Positions 58,013 to 64,000 of a DNA stretch of 64,000 nucleotides are shown here, one piece after another. How positions within the stretch are numbered: the stretch's first letter is position 1; every line of letters starts with the position of its first letter. The position numbers and the translations under genes are program-made. The notes beneath the pieces are model-generated. The model was not told the origin of the DNA, ran no database searches, and saw nothing but the letters and a program-made list of their open reading frames with translations. Location of the stretch: positions 4,464,001 through 4,528,000 of the forward strand of contig NZ_CP045809.1 in assembly GCF_025273675.1 (NCBI RefSeq), read 5' to 3'. The stretch is from Gordonia pseudamarae (lineage in GTDB: Bacteria > Actinomycetota > Actinomycetes > Mycobacteriales > Mycobacteriaceae).

Positions 58013-59143
58013 CTAAAGCCCCAACGACCGGCCCACGATCTCCCGCATGATCTCGTTGGTGCCGCCGTAGATGCGCTGCACGCGGCAATCCCGCCAGCGC
58101 CGGGCCACCTCGTACTCCTCCATGTACCCGTACCCGCCGTGGATCTGCAGGCACGCGTCCAGAGCCTCGAATTCGAGTTCGGTGGTGGTGAATTTGGCGC
58201 CCGCGGCCTCGGCGGCGGTCAACTCGTCCGCGTTCTGCGCCTCGATGCAGCGGTCGACGTACACCCGGGCCATCGACACCTTGGTGGCCAGTTCCGCGAG
58301 CCGGAACCGGTTGGCCTGGAAGCTGCCCACCGGCTGACCGAATGCCGTGCGCTCCTTACCGTAGGCCACCGCGATGTCCACGGCGTACTCCGCACTGGCC
58401 ACGGCGACCACCGCCATCGACAGCCGTTCCTGGGCAAGGTTGCCCATCAGGTAATGCAGCCCCTTGCCCGGTTCGCCGAGCACATCCGAATCCGGCACGT
58501 ACACATTGTCGAAGAACAGTTCCGCGGTGTCCTGGGCCTTGCGGCCGATCTTGTCCAGTTTGCGGCCACGGGTGAAGCCCTTCTGCCCCGAGGCGACCAC
58601 GAACAAACCGAGACCGCCTTCGGCGATGCGGGCGGCGACGATCACCAGATCGGCCTGAATGCCGCTGGTGACAAATGTCTTCGAGCCGCTGAGCCGCCAG
58701 CCTGCACCGTCGCGCACCGCGGTGGACTTGATGCCGCGCAGATCCGAGCCGGTACCTGGTTCGGACATCGACACCGCGATCACCGTGTCGCCCTTGATGA
58801 TCCCCGGAATCCACCGGGCCTGCTGCTCGGGCGAGGCGATGTCGAGATAGTACGGCAGCACGATGTCGTTGGTGAGGGAGAATCCGTCGCCGACGGTTCC
58901 GGTGCGAACCACCTCCTCGTTGAGGACCGCGTTGAACCGGAAGTCCCGTAGTCCGCCGCCACCGAATTCCTCGGGTGCGGCGAATCCGACGAAACCATGC
59001 GCGGCGGCCGCCGACCAGAATTCGCGGTCGACGAGTCCGTTCGCCTCCCACCTGTCGGTATGCGGCACGGCCTCCTTGCGCAGAAAAGCGCGCACGGACT
59101 CGCGGAATTGCTCGTGTTCGGTCTCGAAGATGGTGCGTTTCAT
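58013..59143 (-). CDS. Acyl-CoA dehydrogenase
   Basis: This is a 376-residue ACAD: AVSMSEPGTGSDLRGIKSTA, SGSKTFVTSG, AQDTAELFFDNVYVP, QIHGGYGYMEEYEVARRWRD, IYGGTNEIMREIVGRSLGL. As in the enzyme at 19040, the medium-chain base position is Gly (YGGT) and AQERLSM places a Glu at the isovaleryl-type position. ATG 59143, 8 bases after the stop of the neighbouring fadE; the two genes are paralogues in one operon and may form a hetero-oligomer, as seen for some FadE pairs in steroid degradation. Confidence 0.92.
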   Translation of the reverse strand: MKRTIFETEHEQFRESVRAFLRKEAVPHTDRWEANGLVDREFWSAAAAHGFVGFAAPEEFGGGGLRDFRFNAVLNEEVVRTGTVGDGFSLTNDIVLPYYLDIASPEQQARWIPGIIKGDTVIAVSMSEPGTGSDLRGIKSTAVRDGAGWRLSGSKTFVTSGIQADLVIVAARIAEGGLGLFVVASGQKGFTRGRKLDKIGRKAQDTAELFFDNVYVPDSDVLGEPGKGLHYLMGNLAQERLSMAVVAVASAEYAVDIAVAYGKERTAFGQPVGSFQANRFRLAELATKVSMARVYVDRCIEAQNADELTAAEAAGAKFTTTELEFEALDACLQIHGGYGYMEEYEVARRWRDCRVQRIYGGTNEIMREIVGRSLGL

Positions 59144-59151
59144 CGGTTTAC

Positions 59152-60339
59152 CTACTTTCCCAGGCCGAGTGACCTGGCGATGATCTCTTTCATGATCTCG
59201 CTGGCGCCGCCGTAGATCCGCTGCACGCGGGCATCGACATACGCACGGGAGATGGGATATTCGGCCATGTAGCCGTAGCCGCCGAACATCTGCAGGCAGG
59301 CGTCGACGACCCGGCCCTGGTTCTCGGTGGCCGCCAGCTTGGCCATGGCCGCACGGTCGGCGCTGAGCGCACCGTCGACGTGCAGCGCCAGACAGTTGTC
59401 GACGAACGCGCGGGTGACCTCGGTCTGCACGTGCGCGTCGGCGATGGTGAACCTGGTGTTCTGCTGTGCGGCAAGTGGTTTGCCGAACGCCTTGCGCTCG
59501 TTGACGTAGTCGGCGGTCAGTTCCACCGCCCGCGCGGCGGCGGCCACGCTCGCCACGGCGATCGTGAGCCGTTCCTGCGGCAGATTGGAGACCAGGTACC
59601 GGAAGCCCCGCCCCGATTCGCCGAGCAGATTGGCGACCGGAACCCGGACGTCGGTGAACGACAGTTCGGCGGTGTCCTGGGCGTGCATGCCGATCTTGTC
59701 CAGGTTGCGGCCGCGTTCGAATCCTTCCATGCCGCGTTCCACCACCAGCAGCGACAGGCCGCCGTGGCGGCTGTCGCTCTCCGTGCGGGCCGCCACGATG
59801 ACGATGTCGGCGTTGATGCCGTTGGAGATGAACGTCTTCGAGCCGTTCAGCACGTAGTGATCACCATCGAGCACGGCCGTCGTCGCGATGCCGGCCAGAT
59901 CCGAACCGGTGCCCGGCTCGGTCATGGCGATGGCCGCGATCAGCTCGCCGGAGGCCAGTCCGGGTAGCCACCGGTGCCGTTGCTCGTCGGTCGCATAGTG
60001 CAGGAAGTAGGGAACGCAGATGTCATTGTGCAGGTTGACGCCGAACGACATCACCCCCGCGTAGGAGACCTCCTCGGCGATGATCGCGTTGAAGCGGAAG
60101 TCGTCGGAACCTCCGCCGCCGAATTCCTCGGGGATCGCCATTCCGAGGAAGCCGTGCGATCCGGCCTCGGTGAACATCTCCCGGGCGATCACGCCCTCGC
60201 GTTCCCACGTCTCGTAGCCGGGCACCACCCGGGTGGCCAGGAACCGGCGGAAGCTGTCCCGGAACGCCTCGTGGTCGGGCCCGTAGACACCACGCTCAGG
60301 CGCCACCGATCGCGCGGACCCGTTGATCGTGCTTGCCAT
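59152..60339 (-). CDS. Acyl-CoA dehydrogenase
   Basis: This is a 395-residue ACAD: AIAMTEPGTGSDLAGIATTA, NGSKTFISNG, HAQDTAELSFTDVRVP, PQERLTIAVAS (probable base), MFGGYGYMAEYPISRAYVDA, IYGGASEIMKEIIARSLGL. The 20-residue N-terminal extension (ASTINGSARSVAPERGVYG) is not part of the fold. ATG 60339 has AGAGG 9 bases upstream. It is the first gene of the fadE pair, divergent from the monooxygenase-ligase operon, so all four genes may serve one pathway. Confidence 0.92.
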   Translation of the reverse strand: MASTINGSARSVAPERGVYGPDHEAFRDSFRRFLATRVVPGYETWEREGVIAREMFTEAGSHGFLGMAIPEEFGGGGSDDFRFNAIIAEEVSYAGVMSFGVNLHNDICVPYFLHYATDEQRHRWLPGLASGELIAAIAMTEPGTGSDLAGIATTAVLDGDHYVLNGSKTFISNGINADIVIVAARTESDSRHGGLSLLVVERGMEGFERGRNLDKIGMHAQDTAELSFTDVRVPVANLLGESGRGFRYLVSNLPQERLTIAVASVAAAARAVELTADYVNERKAFGKPLAAQQNTRFTIADAHVQTEVTRAFVDNCLALHVDGALSADRAAMAKLAATENQGRVVDACLQMFGGYGYMAEYPISRAYVDARVQRIYGGASEIMKEIIARSLGLGK

Positions 60340-60424
60340 GAATCTATTCCTCTCTACACCCTGCCGGACAGATGCACAGGGTCTTGACGTGCGCCTTCGC
60401 CCTTGATAAGCGAGAGCAATGTGA

Positions 60425-60454
60425 TTGACACCATATCTGAACAGAGTGTATGGT
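60425..60454 (+). promoter_or_regulatory. Promoter of the monooxygenase-ligase operon
   Basis: TTGACA (60425-60430) and TATGGT (60449-60454) are separated by 18 bases. This predicts transcription starting at about 60461-60462, i.e. at the ATG itself, a leaderless mRNA. Confidence 0.6.
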
Positions 60455-60461
60455 CACGCGT

Positions 60462-62537
60462 ATGTCGAAGTCCAGGCAGCACCCGAACAGTCCGAATCGG
60501 AGTTCCGGTTGGGGCAACCCCCCGGCCGGCGCATTCACCCCCACGGCAGAGTTCACCGACGAGCAGATGCGTCGGGCGATCGAGCACGCCAACCTGCCGA
60601 TCCTCCTGGGCTCGCTGGCCCTGCTGACCGGTGACGACAAGTGGATTTCCGAACCCTACATACCCACCCCGCCGCAGGATCTCGGTGATCACGACAGCGG
60701 CGGTTTCGACGACGAGGTCGCCGGACGCATCCGCACCGAGGCCGTCGAGACCCTGTGCTCCTGGCGCGACGGAACCCTGAATCTCCCGGCTGATCCACCC
60801 GCACCGCAACACATCTCAGAAGTTCTCGCGGTCATGCTCGGCGACCGCATCCCCGACGGGTACGGCACGCTGCTGGGCGAGGAGATGGGCATCTACCCCC
60901 GGCACACCGAGCCCGTCCGGTCCCCCGCCCCGGGGTTCCGGGTGCTGATCGTGGGCGCGGGCATCTCCGGGCTGGCCATGGCGGTGCGCCTCGGGCAGGC
61001 CGGCATCGACTACCTCATCGTCGACAAGAACGACGACGTGGGCGGCACCTGGCACGAGAACGTCTACCCCGGTTGCGGAGTCGATACCCCCAGCTATCTG
61101 TACGCACTGTCCTTCGACCCGAAACCCGATTGGCAGCAGTACTTCGCCACCCAGGCCGAGCTGGCGCAGTACTGGCACGAGCTCGCCGACAAGCACGGCG
61201 TGCTGCCCAACACGCGCCTGAACACCGTTGTCCGCGAAGCTCGCTTCGACGAGCAGACCTGCGGTTGGCACGTCGACGTAGCGCCTGTCGGCTCCCCCGA
61301 TGCCGTGGAAACCCTGACCGCCGACGTCGTGGTCAGCGGAGTCGGCCTGCTCAACCAGCCCGCCATCCCCGATCTGCCCGGGATGGGCGACTTCACCGGG
61401 CCGGTCGTGCACACCGCGCAGTGGGATCGGTCGTTCGACGTGGCCGGCAAGAAGGTCGCCGTGATCGGCACCGGTGCCAGCGCCATGCAGTTCGTTCCGG
61501 CCGGTTCCCAGGTGGCACAGAAGGTCACCGTCTTCCAGCGCACCCCGCAATGGTCGATGCCGCACCCGCTCAAAGGCGCCCACGTCACCGACGACATGCA
61601 CTTCCTCAACGCCCACGTACCGTTCTACCTGGCCTGGTACCGGGCCAGACTGTTCTGGCGGATGGGCGACAAGGTGTGGAAGCTGCTCCAGGTCGATCCC
61701 GAGTACCCGCACCTGGGCCGCGCGGTGAACAAGGCCAACGACCGGCTCCGGGCGATGCTCACCACCTTCATCGAACACGAACTCGCCGGCCGTCCCGACC
61801 TGCTCGACAAATGCATCCCGGACTATCCGCCGTACGGCAAACGCCTGCTGGTGGATTCGCAGTGGTTCAGCACGCTCACCAAGGACAACGTCGAATTGGT
61901 GACCGACGGCATCGAGACCATCACCGCGACCGGTGTGCGTACCACCGACGGTGTCGACCATGACGTCGACATCATCGTCCTGGCAACAGGTTTCAAGGCC
62001 GTCGACGTTCTCGCGTCACTGCCGGTGCGCGGCCGAGGCGGCCGCACCCTGCGGGAGGTCTGGGGCGCCGGGGACGGCCGCGCGCATCTGGGCATCTCGA
62101 TCCCCGGATTCCCCAACTTCTTCTGCCTGTACGGACCCAACACCAACACCGGTCACGGTGGCACCGTCATCGCCGGCACCGAGATGCAGGTGCAGCACAT
62201 CTCGGCGATCATCGCGGCGATGATCGACCGGGATCTGGCGACCGTCGAGGTCCGCCAGGAAGTGCACGACGACTACAACGCCGAACTCGACCGGGCACTC
62301 TCGCGCACGGTGTGGGATTTCGGCGGCACCACCACCTACTACCGCAATTCCGGCGGCCGCATCGTCACCAACAGCCCATGGCGCTATGTCGACTACTGGC
62401 AGCGGGTGCACGAGCCGAACCTCGACGATTTCCTGACCACCTCGCGAATCTCCGCGACTGAAGAGTTCCTGACCGAGAACATCAACCACGCCATCGTCCG
62501 AACCGCCGACTCCCGAAACCCAAGTGAGGCATCATGA
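60462..62537 (+). CDS. FAD-dependent Baeyer-Villiger-type monooxygenase
   Basis: This is a 691-residue flavoprotein. After an unusual 160-residue N-terminal helical region it has the FAD site VLIVGAGISGLAMAVRL, the linker motif DFTGPVVHTAQWD (FXGXXXHXXXW, with D for the usual P), and the NADPH site VAVIGTGASAMQF, ending with LATGFK and GPNTNTGHGGTVIAG. Such enzymes insert oxygen next to a ketone to make an ester or lactone. ATG 60462 is chosen because the -10 box predicts a start of transcription there and no Shine-Dalgarno exists; ATG 60450 is within the promoter. Its stop overlaps the ligase ATG (ATGA). Confidence 0.88.
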   Translation: MSKSRQHPNSPNRSSGWGNPPAGAFTPTAEFTDEQMRRAIEHANLPILLGSLALLTGDDKWISEPYIPTPPQDLGDHDSGGFDDEVAGRIRTEAVETLCSWRDGTLNLPADPPAPQHISEVLAVMLGDRIPDGYGTLLGEEMGIYPRHTEPVRSPAPGFRVLIVGAGISGLAMAVRLGQAGIDYLIVDKNDDVGGTWHENVYPGCGVDTPSYLYALSFDPKPDWQQYFATQAELAQYWHELADKHGVLPNTRLNTVVREARFDEQTCGWHVDVAPVGSPDAVETLTADVVVSGVGLLNQPAIPDLPGMGDFTGPVVHTAQWDRSFDVAGKKVAVIGTGASAMQFVPAGSQVAQKVTVFQRTPQWSMPHPLKGAHVTDDMHFLNAHVPFYLAWYRARLFWRMGDKVWKLLQVDPEYPHLGRAVNKANDRLRAMLTTFIEHELAGRPDLLDKCIPDYPPYGKRLLVDSQWFSTLTKDNVELVTDGIETITATGVRTTDGVDHDVDIIVLATGFKAVDVLASLPVRGRGGRTLREVWGAGDGRAHLGISIPGFPNFFCLYGPNTNTGHGGTVIAGTEMQVQHISAIIAAMIDRDLATVEVRQEVHDDYNAELDRALSRTVWDFGGTTTYYRNSGGRIVTNSPWRYVDYWQRVHEPNLDDFLTTSRISATEEFLTENINHAIVRTADSRNPSEAS

Positions 62538-64000
62538 CCCGATCCGTTGCCGAGACGGCCGCAGTGGCCGCCCCCGGTATCGACGCGACCACCCTGCCCG
62601 CCGCATTCCAGGCGACCGTCGCCGCGCGCGGCGATGAGCCGGCCCTCATCGCTTTCGGGGCGAGCGGAGCGACGGGGGGTGCCGGGGCGAGCGGAGCGAC
62701 GGGGGGTGCCGGGGCGAGCGGAGCGACGGGGGGTGCCGGGGCGAGCGGAGCGACGGGGGATTTCCGCGAGAACCGAACGCTCAGCTGGAACGACTACGCC
62801 ACCGCCGTCGAGGAAGTGGCATCCGGACTGGCCGCACTCGGCGTGACGGGCGGCGACACCGTCGCCATCATGCTGCCGAACAGTCCCGAGTTCCATATCG
62901 TGGACATGGCGGTTCTCCACCTGGGCGCCACGCCCTTCTCGATCTATCTCACCTCGGCGCCGGCCCAGATCGACTTCCTGTTCAGCAACGCGGGCAATCA
63001 CGTGGTGGTGGCCCAGCAGCGGTTCCTGGACGTGCTCGGCAGGACCGCCGTCGACGGGTTGCGGCACATCGTGGTCACCGACGCCGACACCGGTCTGCCC
63101 GAGCGGATCGGGGCGGCCGAGGTCACCTCGATGTCGTCCGTACGTGCTTCCAAGCCTTCATATTTCGACTTCACCTCCACCTGGCGCGCGGTGAAGGACA
63201 GCGATCTGGCCACCCTCATCTACACTTCGGGCACCACCGGCGACCCCAAGGGGGTGGAGCTGACGCACGCGAACCTGATGTTTGTGATGCACACCTGTAA
63301 CGTCCGGTTCCCGTTCGCCGCCGAGGGCGCCGCCATCTCGTACCTGCCCACCGCGCACGCGGCCGACCGGGTGTTCTCGCACTATCTGGCCACCGTGACC
63401 GGCTGGCCGATCACCGCCGTCGACGATGCGACGACGGTTTTCGCGGCCGTGGCCGCGGCCCGGCCGACCTGGTTCCTCGGTGTGCCGCGCATCTGGGAGA
63501 AGCTGCGCGCGGCACTGCTGGCCAGGTTCAACGCACTGCCCGACGAGTCACGCGCGGCCACACTCGGCGCGATCGAGGCCGCCACCGAGCGCGTGTGGCT
63601 GCAACAGAAGAACGAACCGGTCCCCGACGAATTGTCCGCCAAGGCAGCGGTTTTCGATGAAAAGATCTTCGGCCCGCTGCGCGTGCAGCTCGGCCTGGAC
63701 AGGGTGACGCTGCTGATGACCGGCGCCGCCCCGATCGCACCCGCGGTGCATGCCTTCTTCCTCGCGCTAGGCCTGCCGCTGCAGGAAGGGTTCGGAATGT
63801 CGGAGACCGGTGCGCTCGGCTTCACCAATATCGTCACCGACATCCGCATCGGAAAGGTCGGTCTGGCCCAGCCCGGCACCGAGGCCACGCTCGCCGACGA
63901 CGGGGAACTGCTGATGCGCGGCCCGCACGTGATGCGCGGCTACCGCAAGGCCCCGGAGAAGACGGCCGAGGCCGTTGACGAGCAGGGCTGGCTGCACACC
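62534..64000 (+). CDS. Long-chain-type acyl-CoA synthetase (FadD), 3' end outside window
   Basis: This AMP-binding ligase is open to the window end (489 codons seen). P-loop LIYTSGTTGDPKGVELTHAN, motif LTGAAPIAP-like LMTGAAPIAPAVHAFF, and QEGFGMSETGALGFTN, as in FadD15-type long-chain ligases. Residues about 42-75 are four copies of GASGATGGA encoded by a 27-bp tandem repeat, inserted between ALIAF and the RTLSWNDYA strand where homologues have a short loop. The ATG at 62534 overlaps the monooxygenase stop. Together the two genes could oxidise a ketone and then activate the released acid. Confidence 0.92.
   Translation, partial: MTRSVAETAAVAAPGIDATTLPAAFQATVAARGDEPALIAFGASGATGGAGASGATGGAGASGATGGAGASGATGDFRENRTLSWNDYATAVEEVASGLAALGVTGGDTVAIMLPNSPEFHIVDMAVLHLGATPFSIYLTSAPAQIDFLFSNAGNHVVVAQQRFLDVLGRTAVDGLRHIVVTDADTGLPERIGAAEVTSMSSVRASKPSYFDFTSTWRAVKDSDLATLIYTSGTTGDPKGVELTHANLMFVMHTCNVRFPFAAEGAAISYLPTAHAADRVFSHYLATVTGWPITAVDDATTVFAAVAAARPTWFLGVPRIWEKLRAALLARFNALPDESRAATLGAIEAATERVWLQQKNEPVPDELSAKAAVFDEKIFGPLRVQLGLDRVTLLMTGAAPIAPAVHAFFLALGLPLQEGFGMSETGALGFTNIVTDIRIGKVGLAQPGTEATLADDGELLMRGPHVMRGYRKAPEKTAEAVDEQGWLHT
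62657..62758. repeat. 27-bp tandem repeat inside the acyl-CoA synthetase gene
   Basis: Three full units (62657, 62684, 62711) and 21 bases of a fourth (62738-62758), with unit core GGGGCGAGCGGAGCGACG. All copies are identical and keep the reading frame. Confidence 0.95.

Noticed and set aside
62657-62758. CRISPR-like array
   Set aside because: The 27-bp units are directly adjacent with no spacers and are in-frame coding repeats.

Overview
The window is high-GC actinobacterial DNA from a mycolic-acid-producing member of the Mycobacteriales. Gordonia or a close relative (Rhodococcus, Nocardia) is my best guess. The markers are a complete yrbE/mce lipid-import operon, an antigen-85-type mycolyltransferase homologue, the cholesterol regulator KstR beside FadE34 with its palindromic operator, many fadE/fadD/echA-type genes, a phasin/PhaR-like pair, and many GTG starts and 4-bp ATGA/GTGA gene overlaps. 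No rRNA, tRNA, CRISPR array or prophage was seen.

Layout. 1-6.2 kb: chaperone and protease genes (dnaK partial, lon) with an oxidoreductase and a secreted cutinase. 6.2-9.3 kb: fadE34 and divergent kstR around a KstR operator. 9.3-12.7 kb: mycolyltransferase homologue, echA8, echA9. 12.8-28 kb: acyl-CoA catabolism genes (thioesterase, four crotonases including those of the previous block's type, SDR, TetR, MshD-like GNAT, acyl-CoA dehydrogenase, double CaiB-type CoA transferase, aldehyde dehydrogenase, a thiolase/DUF35/NTF2 set and a second thiolase-like gene). 28-38.2 kb: ten-gene mce operon (yrbEA, yrbEB, mceA-F, an Mce-associated membrane protein, and its own MceG-type ATPase). 38.4-42.7 kb: aldehyde dehydrogenase, DUF445 protein, phasin-like protein and PhaR-like regulator. 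42.8-53.7 kb: Rieske oxygenase / GNAT / acyl-CoA ligase operon with TetR, crotonase and a double TetR, invaded by two identical inverted copies of a 1521-bp IS110-family element. One copy sits in the ribosome-binding site of the ligase gene and the other splits an alpha/beta hydrolase. 53.7-64 kb: nitroreductase, an Lcp/MpaB-family (DUF2236) protein coupled to an alpha-methylacyl-CoA racemase, a MazF-type toxin/antitoxin pair, two acyl-CoA dehydrogenases, and a divergent Baeyer-Villiger-type monooxygenase coupled to an acyl-CoA synthetase that runs off the window.

How it may work together. A 13-bp palindromic motif, CTAWYGNCRWTAG, recurs in the promoter regions of at least six transcription units between 15 and 48 kb (SDR-crotonase/TetR, acyl-CoA dehydrogenase, NTF2-DUF35-thiolase-ALDH-CaiB, second thiolase, ALDH/DUF445, Rieske-GNAT-ligase/TetR). 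Two paralogous TetR regulators each lie beside one of these sites. I infer a local regulon for uptake (perhaps through the enclosed mce operon) and CoA-dependent breakdown of an unidentified carboxylated, branched or cyclic compound. This regulon is distinct from the KstR regulon and is the most interesting candidate system here. The substrate is not deducible from the sequence.
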